A DNA stretch of 64,000 nt from Rhizobium sp. NZLR1 (GCF_017357385.1 NZ_CP071632.1:1245501-1309500), one strand, 5' to 3'; counted from the stretch's first letter, positions 25,802 to 36,158 are shown. Notes: generated by a model from the letters alone, not told the origin. A program made the numbers and translations.

Positions 25802-26217
25802 CGATTACCGCTAAAAAGCCAACGCACAATGACCTATATAGCCGGGGATGCGGACTGTTCCACCGCAAAAGGCCCCAACGGACTGCTGCGATGACAATGA
25901 CGGCAACTATGCACCAGACATCGAGAGGGCAACCGCCACGTTGAAGCCGCTCTCAGCCAGCCAGGAGGTCAAGACTTGGCGAGGGGATCAGAGCTGGGCT
26001 TCGAGAGAAGTAACGGGGTTTCTCCTTCCTCCCAGGACCATTTCAGATAGCCCCAATCGGCCGAAAGCCCAGGTGGAGAGCTTGTCGCAACGTCCCAGGA
26101 CCTGATCGATTTCATTACTGCAATTTGCGCCATCGCCGTTCGGCAGGAATCCGCCGGCCGCAGTCACCGGATTCGGCCTCGCATAAGAGGCCAGTGTTGC
26201 TGGCCCCTTATCTCTTA
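25802..26217. other. Intergenic stretch between penicillin-binding protein and cysN, with an inverted repeat
   Basis: No convincing gene. Frames at 25848-26105 (plus) and 25988-26221 (minus) lack ribosome sites and protein-like character. Near the right side ATAAG-a-GGCCAG pairs with CTGGCC-c-CTTAT around TGTTG (26183-26211), 7 bases beyond the cysN stop. There is no T-run, so it is a stabilising 3' structure or a weak terminator. Confidence 0.5.
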
Positions 26218-27714
26218 TCAAATATCACTTGCAGCGCTCGACCAGAGGTCGGCCGCTTCGGCGGCCGTCATGCGCCGCACTTCGGCCTCGTGGCTGCGGC
26301 TGGCGAAGAGTTCGCTGGCCATGATCTGTTCGGCAAGATCGGCCGGAAGCGAGAGGATGACGCGGCCTTCGCCATTGTGCAGTCCGCCGAGTTCGGTACG
26401 CTTGCCCGTCACCATGCCGCCGGCAACCGTATTGTTGGTCTCCGGGTCGATCAGGATGAAGGAGCCGGACAGCCGGTTCTGCTCATAGGGGTCGAAGATC
26501 GCCGCTTCCTCGAAGACAAGCCGGACTTTGCCGATGGCGTTCATGTAGAGCCGCTGGGCGGCAGTCCAGGTGCCGGTCTTCAGCTCGAGTTGACTGAGCG
26601 GCTGCACCTGAACGCGCTGGCGGCGCGAACCGCTCTTCAGCCAGTAGCGTTTTCCGGGCTCGATGCCCTCAGGCTGCAGCGCGACGATCTGCGCGTCGAA
26701 GGCAAGGCCGACCTGCGGCTGGGCGTCGATCGAGACGATCATGTCGCCGCGCGCCACATCGACCTGGCGGTCGAGCACCAGCGTGATCGCGTCGCCGGCA
26801 ACGGCAGCGTTGCGAACGAGATCGAAGGTGACGATCTTCGAGACATTGGCGACCATGCCCGACGGCAGGATCATGACGCTGTCGCCTGGCTTGACCGAGC
26901 CGCCGGCAACCGTGCCCTGATAGCCGCGGAAGCTTTCGCCCGGGCGCGACACGCGCTGCACCGAGAGCCGGAAGCCGACCGTCTGCGACGAGCGTACGGT
27001 CGCAAGCTCCAGCGTCTCCACCAGCGTCGGGCCGCTGTACCACGGCATGGCGGCCTGGGCGGAATAGACGACGTTTTCGCCCTTCAGCGCCGACATCGGA
27101 ATGGCGGTGATCTGCTTGACGCCGAGCGACAGGGCAAATTCCCGGAATTCATGGGTGATCTTGTCGAAGCCGGCGCGGTCGTAGCCCGTCAGGTCGATCT
27201 TGTTGACGGCAAGCACGAACTGCTTGATCCCGAGCAGCGAGGCGATCGTCGCATGACGGCGGGTCTGCTCGAGAATGCCGAAACGGGCATCGACCAGCAA
27301 GATGGCGAGGTCGGCCGTCGAGGCGCCGGTCGCCATGTTACGGGTATATTGCTCGTGGCCGGGCGTGTCGGCGACGATGAAGGAGCGCTTGTCGGTCGAG
27401 AAATAGCGATAGGCGACATCGATGGTGATGCCCTGTTCGCGCTCGGCCTGCAGGCCGTCGAGCAGCAGCGCGAAGTCGGGCAGGCCGAGATCGTTCTGCT
27501 TGCCGGTGGAATCGCGCTGCAGCGTGGCGGCCTGGTCTTCCTTGACCGCCTTGGTGTCCCAGAGCAGGCGGCCGATCAAGGTCGATTTGCCGTCATCGAC
27601 GCTACCGCAGGTAATCAGGCGCAACGGGCGCGTGTCGCGCTGGGCCTTCTGCGGCTCGGCGGCGGGCAGGCTGACGACGGTGGCGGCCGAGACGGCGGTT
27701 TGGGCTGCGGTCAT
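26218..27714 (-). CDS. cysN: Sulfate adenylyltransferase subunit 1 (GTPase)
   Basis: 498 residues from the ATG at 27714, one base after the cysD stop; the frame is open upstream inside cysD but the packed arrangement favours this start. The GTPase motifs are intact: GSVDDGKSTLIGRLLWD (P-loop), VADTPGHEQYTRNM (G3) and NKIDL (G4). CysN drives sulfate activation to APS by GTP hydrolysis together with CysD. The protein is slightly longer than E. coli CysN and no APS-kinase (CysC) domain follows the GTPase and beta-barrel domains, so this is not a NodQ-type fusion. It is the last gene of cysHDN. Confidence 0.95.
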   Translation of the reverse strand: MTAAQTAVSAATVVSLPAAEPQKAQRDTRPLRLITCGSVDDGKSTLIGRLLWDTKAVKEDQAATLQRDSTGKQNDLGLPDFALLLDGLQAEREQGITIDVAYRYFSTDKRSFIVADTPGHEQYTRNMATGASTADLAILLVDARFGILEQTRRHATIASLLGIKQFVLAVNKIDLTGYDRAGFDKITHEFREFALSLGVKQITAIPMSALKGENVVYSAQAAMPWYSGPTLVETLELATVRSSQTVGFRLSVQRVSRPGESFRGYQGTVAGGSVKPGDSVMILPSGMVANVSKIVTFDLVRNAAVAGDAITLVLDRQVDVARGDMIVSIDAQPQVGLAFDAQIVALQPEGIEPGKRYWLKSGSRRQRVQVQPLSQLELKTGTWTAAQRLYMNAIGKVRLVFEEAAIFDPYEQNRLSGSFILIDPETNNTVAGGMVTGKRTELGGLHNGEGRVILSLPADLAEQIMASELFASRSHEAEVRRMTAAEAADLWSSAASDI

Positions 27715-27715
27715 C

Positions 27716-28669
27716 TCAGAAATATCCTTCACGCTTCTTCTTTTCCATGGAGCCGGACTGGTCGCGGTCGATGGCGCGGCCCTGGCGTTCGGACACCGTT
27801 GCGATTTCGAGTTCGGCAATCACCTCTTCGAGGGTGGTCGCCTGTGAGCGGATGGCGCCGGTCAGCGGGAAGTCGCCGAGGGTGCGGAAGCGGATCATGC
27901 CTTCCTGGCGGACTTCGCCGGGCAGCAATTCCAGGCGCGGATCCTCGGCCAGGATCATCATGCCGTCGCGCTCCACGAACGGCCGCTTCTTGGCGTAATA
28001 GAGCGGCACCAGCGGAATGTCTTCGGCCTGGATGTAGCGCCAGATGTCGACCTCCGTCCAGTTCGACAGCGGGAAGGCGCGCACGCTCTCGCCCTTGCGG
28101 ATCATGCCGTTATAGACGTTCCACAGTTCCGGCCGCTGGTTGCGCGGATCCCAGCGATGGTCCGGGGTGCGGAAGGAATAGATCCGCTCCTTGGCGCGGC
28201 TGGCTTCCTCGTCGCGCCGCGCGCCGCCGAAAGCGGCATCGAACTGGCCGGCATCGAGCGCCTGGCGCAGGCCTTCGGTCTTCATGATGTCGGTGAAGGC
28301 CGCCGAACCGTGGGTAAACGGCGTGATGTTTTCGGCCGCGCCGCGCGGATTGATGTGTTCGATCAGATCGAGTTCGTACTTCTTGGCGGTCGCGTCGCGG
28401 AAGGCGATCATCTCCCGGAATTTCCAGCCGGTGTTCACATGCAACAGCGGGAAGGGCACGCGGCCGGGATAGAAGGCCTTGCGCGCCAAGTGCAGCAGCA
28501 CCGAGGAATCCTTGCCGATCGAATAGAGCATGACCGGACGCTCGAATTCGGCGGCGACCTCGCGGAAGATGTGGATGGATTCGTTTTCCAGCGCCTTGAG
28601 ATGCGGGTCGAGTGGCGCCTTGGCGCTCTGGGGATTGCTGAGTTCCGTATCCGGACGGCTATCGGGCAT
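27716..28669 (-). CDS. cysD: Sulfate adenylyltransferase subunit 2
   Basis: 317 residues. The PP-loop motif [17 protein letters not shown] binds [21 protein letters not shown] and the later [15 protein letters not shown] segment are family signatures. CysD transfers AMP from ATP to sulfate, giving adenosine 5'-phosphosulfate in a complex with CysN. It is 113 bases downstream of cysH and one base upstream of cysN, so the three genes are probably one transcript. Confidence 0.96.
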   Translation of the reverse strand: MPDSRPDTELSNPQSAKAPLDPHLKALENESIHIFREVAAEFERPVMLYSIGKDSSVLLHLARKAFYPGRVPFPLLHVNTGWKFREMIAFRDATAKKYELDLIEHINPRGAAENITPFTHGSAAFTDIMKTEGLRQALDAGQFDAAFGGARRDEEASRAKERIYSFRTPDHRWDPRNQRPELWNVYNGMIRKGESVRAFPLSNWTEVDIWRYIQAEDIPLVPLYYAKKRPFVERDGMMILAEDPRLELLPGEVRQEGMIRFRTLGDFPLTGAIRSQATTLEEVIAELEIATVSERQGRAIDRDQSGSMEKKKREGYF

Positions 28670-28782
28670 GTTTTACTCCAGACTGTCGATCCTTTGCGGT
28701 TTGCCGCAAAGCAGTTCCTGATGCTGGCTTTCCCAAGGCTGCGGCGGTGGCCGCGCCCGGGTTCGGTAAGCCGTGAATTTGA

Positions 28783-29541
28783 TTATTGTGCGGCGATCAC
28801 CGCGGCCTCTTCGGCGACATGCAGGCCGCATTCGCGCGTCTCGTCCTGCTCCCACCACCAGCGGCCGGCGCGTTCCGGCTCGCCGGGCTTGATTGCCCGC
28901 GTGCAGGGCTCGCAGCCGATCGAGGGATAGCCACGCTGATGCAGCGGATTGACCGGCACGCCGTTGTCGGCCACGAAGGCCTTGATTGCCTCCAGGTCCC
29001 AATCGGCGAGCGGATTGACTTTCAAGAGGTGGCGTTCGGCGTCGTATTCGGCAAACGGCGTTTCGGCGCGATTGGCCGATTGGCCACGGCGCAGGCCGGT
29101 GATCCAGATCGCAGCGCCTTCCAGCGCACGCGCCAGCGGCTTCAGCTTGCGCATGCCACAGCAGGCATGCCGGGCTTCGACACTCTCGTAGAAACCGTTG
29201 AGGCCGTATTGCGCCGCATAGGCGTCGATGTCGGCCTGTTCAGGCTCGAAGCGGCGGATCTGAATGTCGTACTGGCTTTCCGTCTCTTCGATCAGCGACA
29301 GCGTCTCGGCAAACAGCCGGCCGGTCTGCAGCGTCGCAACATCGATCGGCAGGCGGTGCGTGCCGATCTCGGCGGCGATCACCTGGTCCTCGATGCCGAG
29401 CGAGGTGGTGAACACCACGCGGCCGCCAAGGCCGGAGACCAGCGACAGACGTCCAGCGAGGTCAAGACCCGCCAGTGCGTCGTTCAGCGCCTCGGCTCTA
29501 GCAATCGGCCCTTCTTCCGCAATCGTATTGTTAACAGTCAT
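28783..29541 (-). CDS. cysH: Assimilatory adenylylsulfate (APS) reductase
   Basis: 252 residues of the PAPS/APS reductase family. GGRVVFTTSLGIEDQVIAAE is the phosphate-binding region. The cysteine pairs ACCGMRK and GCEPCTRAI are the four ligands of a [4Fe-4S] cluster, and the catalytic cysteine is in the C-terminal ETRECGLHV. Enzymes with both pairs usually reduce APS directly, as in rhizobia and plants, in agreement with the lack of a cysC gene here. It is first in the cysHDN operon and divergent from an Rrf2 regulator. Confidence 0.93.
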   Translation of the reverse strand: MTVNNTIAEEGPIARAEALNDALAGLDLAGRLSLVSGLGGRVVFTTSLGIEDQVIAAEIGTHRLPIDVATLQTGRLFAETLSLIEETESQYDIQIRRFEPEQADIDAYAAQYGLNGFYESVEARHACCGMRKLKPLARALEGAAIWITGLRRGQSANRAETPFAEYDAERHLLKVNPLADWDLEAIKAFVADNGVPVNPLHQRGYPSIGCEPCTRAIKPGEPERAGRWWWEQDETRECGLHVAEEAAVIAAQ

Positions 29542-29704
29542 GGGAATCCTGTCCTTTGTTGACGGGAGTATCGCAGCTCAGGCTTGGGTCGGACAGAAAA
29601 AGGGATTTCGAAAGCTGCGGCCGGAGGAGCAAATATCTCTCCGAAGCTGCCGCGATGCAGAAAAGCAGCCGCCCGCGGACGAAATCCGCGTTGGCAGCCT
29701 GAAT

Positions 29705-29741
29705 GTCTATAAGATTTGTAGACTTACACGCGGCCTGTCAA
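29705..29741 (-). promoter_or_regulatory. cysH promoter with overlapping dyad operator
   Basis: On the minus strand a perfect -35 box TTGACA (29736-29741) faces cysH. Starting 12 bases downstream of it, GTCTA and TAGAC form a perfect dyad with a 9-base spacer (29705-29723), covering the -10 region. A repressor on this dyad would block the promoter. The divergent Rrf2 regulator is the obvious candidate. The site is about 165 bases upstream of the cysH start. Confidence 0.55.
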
Positions 29742-29960
29742 TCCGAAATCTGAAGTGATGCCGAAAAAGATGCGGAAGACGCGGTTTAGGCGTAAATTGC
29801 GCCGGCTCGGCCGAGGGTGAAAACAAGGCCGAAAACGCTTGATCCTCAAGGCTTTCTCCGGTGCGTTCAAATTCCGTTCATGCTGGCTATGCCATAGAGG
29901 CGAAAGTACTTCCGTAGTGGTGCGAAGATTCGTGCCGCCTGTGTGTGTCGATGGTCTGAG

Positions 29961-30407
29961 ATGATTACGCAAAAGGCGAAATATGCGCTGCGGGCGCTGA
30001 CGGTTCTGGCGGATGCCGATGCTGACGAACCGGTGATGATTTCCGATATCGCCGCGCAGCAGAAGATCCCGAAAAAGTTTCTCGAACAGATCCTGCTCGA
30101 CCTGAAACATCACGGCATCGTCGTCAGCCGCCGCGGCAAGCAGGGCGGTTATCTCCTCTTGAAACCCGCCCACACCATCACCTTCGGCGAGATCCTGCGC
30201 ATCGTCGACGGCCCGCTCGCGCCGCTTCCGTGCCTGTCGATCACCGCCTATCGAAAGTGCGACGATTGCGACGGCGAGCAGAACTGCCAGATCCGCCACG
30301 TCTTCGCCAAGGTGGCTGACGCCACCCGCAAGGTGCTGTTTTCGACGACCATCGCCGATGCCGCCCAGCCGGCCCGCACCGCCGAAGTCACCCGGCTGCT
30401 CGCCTGA
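29961..30407 (+). CDS. Rrf2 family transcriptional regulator, probable Fe-S or sulfur-status sensor
   Basis: 148 residues from the ATG at 29961 (an ATG 18 bases earlier is possible). The winged HTH reads MITQKAKYALRALTVLADAD with ISDIAAQQKIPKKFLEQILL, then the wing SRRGKQGGYLLLKP. Cysteines occur as PCLSITAYRKCDDC and EQNCQIRHV, a spacing seen in Fe-S-binding relatives such as IscR, RirA and NsrR. Divergent from cysHDN with a dyad at the cysH promoter, so regulation of sulfate assimilation is inferred; CymR is a precedent for an Rrf2 protein acting on sulfur genes. Confidence 0.85.
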   Translation: MITQKAKYALRALTVLADADADEPVMISDIAAQQKIPKKFLEQILLDLKHHGIVVSRRGKQGGYLLLKPAHTITFGEILRIVDGPLAPLPCLSITAYRKCDDCDGEQNCQIRHVFAKVADATRKVLFSTTIADAAQPARTAEVTRLLA

Positions 30408-30516
30408 GCGACGATCGGCCGGTTTGCCCAGTGCTGTTGCGCGTCATTCACAACGGCAGGGTGTTGCGACCATCGCGGATGCCGTGGGTCGAAGTCACGC
30501 CTCTCGTGGACCGATC

Positions 30517-31860
30517 TCAGCTTTCCGCCAGTTCCCTGGCGCGCCGGGCCCTGATCGCTGCGGCAATGAAGACGCGCGACAGGCCGTGATAGAGCGGCTC
30601 TCGCGACAACAGGCGCGAGGTGACGTAGCCGATCATCGATACCGCCATGATCGGGATGACGGCCTGGTGATCGCCAGTCATTTCCAGAATGATGACGAAG
30701 GCCGTCATCGGCGCCTGCACCACGCCGGAGAAATATCCGGCCATGCCGAGGATCGCCGCAAGCGCGATGCCGCTGCCCATCAACTGGCCGACCGTGCTGC
30801 CGAAACCGGCGCCGATGGCGAGTGAGGGCGCGAAGATGCCGCCCGGAATTCCCGAAATCATCGACAGGAAGCCGGCAGCAAGCTTTTCGAGGAAGAACAG
30901 CAGGGGCAGGGGATTGCCTTCGACCGCGCCCTTCGCCTGGTCGTAGCCGGTTCCGAAGGTCGTACCATCAGACAGGATACCGATGACGGCGACGGCGAGG
31001 CCGCAGGCCGTTGCCAGCATGACCATCCGCCGCAGCGGCTGCGAATGCGTGAAGCGGCGGACATGCTGGCCGATATGGAGCGCAAGCCCGCTGAAGGCCG
31101 CACCGAGCGCGCCGCCGCCGATGCCGCAGACGAACACCAGTTCCCAGTCGCGCAGCGATGCCGGCGCCACCGCGGTAGAGCCGAAATAATTGTAGCTGCC
31201 GGCAAGCCCGAGGGCGGCAAGGCCGGACAGGATGACGGCGGTCAGAACCAGGCCGTTGGCGCGCGATTCATAGGTCCGGCTCATCTCTTCGATCGCAAAG
31301 ACGATGCCGGCGAGCGGCGTGTTGAAGGCGGCGGCGATGCCGGCCGCCGAACCGGCAAGGATCAGTCCGCGGGCCTGCGCCATGCCGCCGAAGCGGGCAA
31401 CCGCCAGCATGATCGATGCGCCGACCTGCACGGTCGGCCCTTCGCGGCCGATCGATGCGCCGCTGAGCAGCCCGAGCACCGTCAGCACGATCTTGCCGAA
31501 GACCAGCCGCAGCGACAGCAGGCGGGTGCGGTCTTCCGGATCGCGCAGGTGCCGGGCGGCAATCGCCTGCGGAATGCCGCTGCCCTGCGCATTCGGGAAA
31601 AACGTTGCGGCAAGAGTGGCCGACAGCATGAAGCCGAGCGGCGTAATGACGAGCGGCAGCAAAAAGCTCCATTCGCCGGAGGTGGTCACGCCGGCAAAAG
31701 CGCGCTGGGCGAGATCCGCCAGCCTGGCAAAGCCGACGCTGATGACGCCGATCGCAAAGGCGCCGAACCAGAAGATCAGCCGCGGGCGCCAGAGCGCGAG
31801 GGAACCCCATAGAACACGGGATCGACGAAGAAGTCTGGACTTGCGATACAACACGGGCAT
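30517..31860 (-). CDS. CLC family chloride channel or Cl-/H+ antiporter
   Basis: 447 residues, about ten or more membrane helices. The selectivity motifs are all present: GSGIPQ, GREGPTVQVG (gating Glu) and GIPGGIFAPSLAIG. The internal proton glutamate equivalent is in VFAIEEMSRTY and the C-terminal tyrosine in PLYHGL, so it is more likely an H+/Cl- exchanger than a passive channel. There is no C-terminal CBS pair. It is 122 bases upstream-facing of betA, same strand, with no clear link to betaine synthesis beyond osmotic balance. Confidence 0.92.
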   Translation of the reverse strand: MPVLYRKSRLLRRSRVLWGSLALWRPRLIFWFGAFAIGVISVGFARLADLAQRAFAGVTTSGEWSFLLPLVITPLGFMLSATLAATFFPNAQGSGIPQAIAARHLRDPEDRTRLLSLRLVFGKIVLTVLGLLSGASIGREGPTVQVGASIMLAVARFGGMAQARGLILAGSAAGIAAAFNTPLAGIVFAIEEMSRTYESRANGLVLTAVILSGLAALGLAGSYNYFGSTAVAPASLRDWELVFVCGIGGGALGAAFSGLALHIGQHVRRFTHSQPLRRMVMLATACGLAVAVIGILSDGTTFGTGYDQAKGAVEGNPLPLLFFLEKLAAGFLSMISGIPGGIFAPSLAIGAGFGSTVGQLMGSGIALAAILGMAGYFSGVVQAPMTAFVIILEMTGDHQAVIPIMAVSMIGYVTSRLLSREPLYHGLSRVFIAAAIRARRARELAES

Positions 31861-31982
31861 GCCGGAGCGGATGTTGAACAGAGCCTCTTCCTAAACCGGT
31901 TTGCAGGGAAAGAACCATCTCTTTCTTCGAAATTCGCCGCCGACGAACTTCGCCGACAGGCAACGATAGCTCTCTCCAACCA

Positions 31983-33632
31983 TCACCGATCGCTCACCGC
32001 CGCCCTTGGATTGACCCACGGTTCCTGGTTCGAGCGCGCCAGCGGCTGTTTGCCGAGGATATGGTCGGCGGCCTTTTCGCCAGTCATGATCGACGGTCCG
32101 TTAAGGTTGCCGTAGGTGACGTGCGGGAAGATCGAGCTGTCGGCGACGCGCAAGGCCTCGACGCCGATCACCCGGGTCTGCGGATCGACCACTGCCATCG
32201 GATCGTCCTTGGCGCCCATCTTGCAGGTGCCGCAGGGGTGATAGGCGCTTTCCAGATGTTCGCGCAGGAAGGCGTCGATCTCTTCGTCGCTTCGTACATT
32301 TTCGCCCGGCTGGATTTCCGGTCCTCGATAGTTCGCGAAGGCGCTCTGCCCGAAGAGCTCGCGGGTGAGGCGCACGCAGTGGCGGAATTTCTCCCAGTCC
32401 TCGGCATGGCTCATATAGTTGAAGCGCAGCACCGGGTCGGCCTTGGGATCGGCGGAGCGCAGCGTCACGCTGCCGCGCGATTTCGACAGATTGTAGCCGA
32501 CATGCACCTGGAAGCCGTGGCTTTTGGCCGCCGCCTTGCCGTCATAGCTGATCGCCACCGGCAGGAAATGGTACTGGATGTCGGGTTGCTTCAGCCCGGG
32601 CGCGGAGCGCAGGAAGGCACAGGCTTCGAACTGGTTCGAGGCGCCGAGCCCGCCCTTGGAAAGCAGCCATTGCGCGCCGGCCACGCCTTGCCAGAACCAG
32701 GGCAGCCAGGAATAGAGCGACACCGGCTTGGTGCTCACCTGCTGGAAGTAGAATTCCATATGGTCCTGCAGGTTGGCGCCGACGCCCGGCCGGTCGGCCT
32801 TCACCTCGATGCCCATTTCTTGGAGATGGCCGCCCGGACCGATGCCCGACAGCATTAGCAGCTTCGGCGAATTGAACGAAGAGGCCGAGACGATCACCTC
32901 GCGGCTTGCCTTGACGACCTCTATTTTGCCGTTGCGCTCGATCTCGACGCCGGTCGCCCGGCCGTCCTCGATGACGATCCGGCGCGCCAGGCCGTAGATG
33001 ATCCCGACATTTTTCCGCTTCAGCGCCGGTTTCAGATAAGCGTTGGCGGCTGACCATCGGCGGCCGGAAAAGATGGTCTGCTCCATCAATCCGAAGCCTT
33101 CCTGCTTGCTGCCGTTATAATCCTCCGTCGTCTCGAAGCCCGCCTGTTTGCCGGACTCGATGAAGGCGTGGAACAGCGGATTGGTGAAGCCGCCGCGCTG
33201 AACGTGCAGCGGCCCGTCGCTGCCGCGCCAGCCTTCCTCGCCGCCATGCGAATGCTCCATCCGCTTGAAATAGGGGAGAACATCGGCATAGGCCCAACCG
33301 CCGGCGCCGAGTTCCTCCCAGCGGTTGAAATCCTCAGCATGGCCGCGCACATAGACCATGCCGTTGATCGAGGAGGAGCCGCCGATCACCTTGCCGCGCG
33401 GCGCGGTGATGCGCCGGTTGTTGAGATTGGGCTCCGGTTCGGAAAGATAGCCCCAATTGTAGCGCTTCATGCTCATCGGCCAGGCAAGCGCTGCCGGCAT
33501 CTGGATGAACGGCCCGAAATCGCTGCCACCGGCCTCAATGACGAGGACGCTATTCTTGCCGTCGTCGGAGAGGCGATAGGCGAGCGCCGAGCCGGCGGAG
33601 CCGGAGCCGATGATGACGAAATCTGCTTGCAT
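31983..33632 (-). CDS. betA: Choline dehydrogenase
   Basis: 549 residues of the GMC oxidoreductase family. [20 protein letters not shown] is the FAD-binding motif; [20 protein letters not shown] and the C-terminal [11 protein letters not shown] and [18 protein letters not shown] carry the catalytic His and Asn. It oxidises choline to betaine aldehyde at the membrane, the first step to glycine betaine, used as osmoprotectant and, in rhizobia, as carbon and nitrogen source. It follows betB and betI in the same direction with a RIME-like repeat in the betB-betA gap. Confidence 0.95.
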   Translation of the reverse strand: MQADFVIIGSGSAGSALAYRLSDDGKNSVLVIEAGGSDFGPFIQMPAALAWPMSMKRYNWGYLSEPEPNLNNRRITAPRGKVIGGSSSINGMVYVRGHAEDFNRWEELGAGGWAYADVLPYFKRMEHSHGGEEGWRGSDGPLHVQRGGFTNPLFHAFIESGKQAGFETTEDYNGSKQEGFGLMEQTIFSGRRWSAANAYLKPALKRKNVGIIYGLARRIVIEDGRATGVEIERNGKIEVVKASREVIVSASSFNSPKLLMLSGIGPGGHLQEMGIEVKADRPGVGANLQDHMEFYFQQVSTKPVSLYSWLPWFWQGVAGAQWLLSKGGLGASNQFEACAFLRSAPGLKQPDIQYHFLPVAISYDGKAAAKSHGFQVHVGYNLSKSRGSVTLRSADPKADPVLRFNYMSHAEDWEKFRHCVRLTRELFGQSAFANYRGPEIQPGENVRSDEEIDAFLREHLESAYHPCGTCKMGAKDDPMAVVDPQTRVIGVEALRVADSSIFPHVTYGNLNGPSIMTGEKAADHILGKQPLARSNQEPWVNPRAAVSDR

Positions 33633-33675
33633 GGTTTTTTCTCTCGCGTTTTGCTTCAGCCGTCGCGGCGCGTCG

Positions 33676-33790
33676 CCCCCTCATCCGGCTGCCGCCACCT
33701 TCTCCCCAAAGGGGAGAAGAGACGTGCCGCGGCCTCTCGGTTCCCCCTTCTACCCTTGGGGAGAAGGTGCCCGGCGGGCGGATGAGGGGG
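33676..33790. repeat. RIME-like mosaic repeat between betB and betA
   Basis: CCCCCTCATCCG at the left and CGGATGAGGGGG at the right form the outer inverted repeat; each half has an internal hairpin (CTTCTCCCC with GGGGAGAAG, and TACCCTTGGGGAGAAGG). This matches the large-palindrome structure described for RIME elements in rhizobia. It fills most of the 173-base spacer between two co-transcribed genes and may act on mRNA stability. Confidence 0.75.
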
Positions 33791-33805
33791 CTGCCTGCGC
33801 TGCGA

Positions 33806-35269
33806 TCAATAAGGCGCCGCCACCGGCCCCATGCCGACATAAACCGTCTTCAGCTCGGAATAATGCTCCAGCGCGGCCAGCGAATTCTCCCGGCCGAAGC
33901 CGGATTGTTTCGAGCCGCCGAAGGGGATTTCCACCGGGCAGAGATTGTAGGTGTTGATCCAGAGCGTGCCCGCCTCGAGCCGGTCGACGACGCGATGGGC
34001 GCGGGTGAGGTCGGCAGTGAAGACGCCGCCGGAGAGCCCGAATTCGCTGGCATTGGCGCGTGCGATCACCTCGTCCTCGTCGTCGAAATCGAGCACCGAC
34101 ATGACGGGCCCGAAGATCTCCTCGCGGGCAATGCTCATCTCGTCGGTGACATCGGCAAACACCGTCGGCTGCACGTAATAGCCTTCGCCGGAGACGTTGT
34201 TCGGAATGCCGCCGCCGGCAATCAGGCTCGCACCCTCGGCCTTGCCCTTCTCGATGTAGGAAATCACCTTCTCACGTTGCGCCCAGGAGACCATCGGCCC
34301 GACCTGCGTCGCCTCGTCCATCGGATCGCCGATCAGCATTGCCTCGGTGCGCGCCTTCAGCCGCTTCAGGAATTCGGCCTTGATCGCCTTCTGCACGAAG
34401 ACGCGGGTGCCGTTCGAGCAGACCTGGCCGGTGGAATAAAAATTGCCGAGCATCGCCCCGCCCACCGCCGAATCGAGATCGGCGTCGTTGAAAACGATCA
34501 GCGGCGACTTGCCGCCGAGCTCCATCGTCACGTGCTTGAGATTGCCGGCCGCCGCCGCCGCCACCCGGCGCCCGGTCGGCACCGAGCCGGTCAGCGACAC
34601 CTTCGCGACATCGGGGTGGTTGACGAGCAGCGGCCCGGTGTCGCGGTCGCCCTGGATGACGTTGAAGAGCCCCTTCGGCAGCCCCGCCTCATGCAGGATT
34701 TCGGCGATCTTCAGGGCGCCGAGCGGGGTGTTTTCCGAGGGTTTGAACACCATGGCATTGCCGCAGATCAGCGCCGGCGCCGCTTTCCAGCAGGCGATCT
34801 GCTGCGGATAGTTCCAGGCGCCGATGCCGACGCATACGCCGAGCGCCACGCGCTTGGTATAGGCAAAATCCTGGCCGAGCGGGATATGCGAACCGTTGAG
34901 GCCGGCCGGCGCAACGCCGCCGAAGAATTCGAAGGCATCGGCGCCTGAGGTCGGGTCGGCGACGATCGTCTCCTGGATGGGCTTGCCGGTATCGAGCGTT
35001 TCGAGTTCGGACAGCGCCCGGTTTCTCTCGCGCATGATGTCGGCCGCCCGTTTGAGGATGCGCCCGCGCGCCATCGGGCTCATCGCCGCCCATTCCGGCT
35101 GGGCGCGCTTGGCGGCCGCAATCGCCTTCTCGACGATCGCAGGCGTTGCCGCGTGCAGCCGGGCGATCACCTCGCCGGTGGCCGGATAGAGGCTCTCGAT
35201 GACGGTGCCGTCGGTATCCTCGACATATTCGCCGTCGATGAAGTGCGAGGCTTTCGGCTGGGCTTTCAT
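33806..35269 (-). CDS. betB: Betaine aldehyde dehydrogenase
   Basis: 487 residues of the aldehyde dehydrogenase family. The catalytic Glu is in [15 protein letters not shown] and the catalytic Cys in [35 protein letters not shown] is the cofactor region. It converts betaine aldehyde to glycine betaine with NAD(P)+. The ATG at 35269 follows the betI stop by one base, and its ribosome site (AAGGA) lies inside the repeat-derived end of betI. No choline sulfatase gene (betC) is present in the operon, unlike in Sinorhizobium meliloti. Confidence 0.95.
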   Translation of the reverse strand: MKAQPKASHFIDGEYVEDTDGTVIESLYPATGEVIARLHAATPAIVEKAIAAAKRAQPEWAAMSPMARGRILKRAADIMRERNRALSELETLDTGKPIQETIVADPTSGADAFEFFGGVAPAGLNGSHIPLGQDFAYTKRVALGVCVGIGAWNYPQQIACWKAAPALICGNAMVFKPSENTPLGALKIAEILHEAGLPKGLFNVIQGDRDTGPLLVNHPDVAKVSLTGSVPTGRRVAAAAAGNLKHVTMELGGKSPLIVFNDADLDSAVGGAMLGNFYSTGQVCSNGTRVFVQKAIKAEFLKRLKARTEAMLIGDPMDEATQVGPMVSWAQREKVISYIEKGKAEGASLIAGGGIPNNVSGEGYYVQPTVFADVTDEMSIAREEIFGPVMSVLDFDDEDEVIARANASEFGLSGGVFTADLTRAHRVVDRLEAGTLWINTYNLCPVEIPFGGSKQSGFGRENSLAALEHYSELKTVYVGMGPVAAPY

Positions 35270-35270
35270 G

Positions 35271-36020
35271 TCATTTGTCCTTGGGTGGTGCGATGTGGCT
35301 TTTCCTTCTCCCCTGGGGGAGAAGGTGGCCCGCAGGGCCGGATGAGGGGGCGGCAGTCTCGGCCTTTCGGCCGTTCGCTCCTGCGTCGCTCACCCCCTCA
35401 TCTGTCCCTCGGACATCTTCTCCCCGCTGGGGAGAAGGGGAAACGACGGCCAGAAGCGCATTCAGATAATCCTCGGTCAGCGCGATCGAGGCTTCGATGC
35501 CGATCGGCGCCGATTTCAGACTTTGCCTGATATAGAGCCCGTCGATCATCGCCGCAGCGCCCTCGGCGATGCGTTCTGCGGCGTCGGCGGGCAGCAGCGC
35601 CTTGAGATCGACGAGCAGGTTGGAGCGCAGCCGTCGGGCATAGATCACCAGGAAACGCCGCGTCTCCTCGGAGCGCTGCGCCTCGGCGTAAAAGGCAAGC
35701 CAGGCGGCGATCGTGTCCGGCGCAAACTGGTCGGCGTGGAAGCTGACCCGGATGACCGCCGAAAGCCTGGCGCGCGGCGTCCGGGCTGCACGGAGCGCCG
35801 ACACCGTATCGCTGCGCAATTGTCTGAGAAGCGAGCGGATCGTCTCGATCAGCAATTGTTCCTTGCTGCCGAAATAATGATGCGCCAGGGCAGGGGAGAC
35901 GCCGGCCTGGCGGGCGATGTCGGACATGGTGACGGCAAGCGAGCCGTGATCGCCGATCACCCGCAACGCCGCATCGACAAGCGCCTTCCGGCGCACCGGT
36001 TCCATTCCAACTTTAGGCAA
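35271..36020 (-). CDS. betI: TetR family repressor of betaine synthesis with repeat-derived C-terminal tail
   Basis: 249 residues. The HTH is [20 protein letters not shown], followed by [16 protein letters not shown]; the core up to about residue 194 ([11 protein letters not shown]) has the length and pattern of BetI, a choline-sensing repressor of the bet genes. The last 55 residues ([20 protein letters not shown] and on, rich in Gly, Arg and Pro) are encoded by a RIME-like repeat inserted in the 3' end, so the original stop has been lost or displaced. The gene is first of betIBA and couples to betB. A small bZIP-like tail is unlikely to fold. Confidence 0.9.
   Translation of the reverse strand: MPKVGMEPVRRKALVDAALRVIGDHGSLAVTMSDIARQAGVSPALAHHYFGSKEQLLIETIRSLLRQLRSDTVSALRAARTPRARLSAVIRVSFHADQFAPDTIAAWLAFYAEAQRSEETRRFLVIYARRLRSNLLVDLKALLPADAAERIAEGAAAMIDGLYIRQSLKSAPIGIEASIALTEDYLNALLAVVSPSPQRGEDVRGTDEGVSDAGANGRKAETAAPSSGPAGHLLPQGRRKSHIAPPKDK
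35305..35440. repeat. RIME-like repeat overlapping the betI 3' end
   Basis: CTTCTCCCCTGGGGGAGAAG with GGATGAGGGGG on the left, and CCCCCTCATC with TTCTCCCC-GCT-GGGGAGAA on the right, the same units as in the 33.7 kb copy but with the order of halves reversed. Most of it is translated as the tail of betI. This shows the element moved or duplicated within the operon. Confidence 0.75.
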
Positions 36021-36158
36021 CCGCCAACTCCCCTATTGTCGGTAAGGATATTTTTGATTGACTGATCAATCAACAAAAATATTTGCTGAATTGATTTCGC
36101 GCACATCTTTTAGGGAAGAACTGGGGCAACATATTAGGAGTTGATCAGGAGGTGTGCT

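Noticed and set aside
26125..28287. 720-codon open frame on the plus strand
   Set aside because: Antisense to cysN and cysD, whose families are unmistakable.
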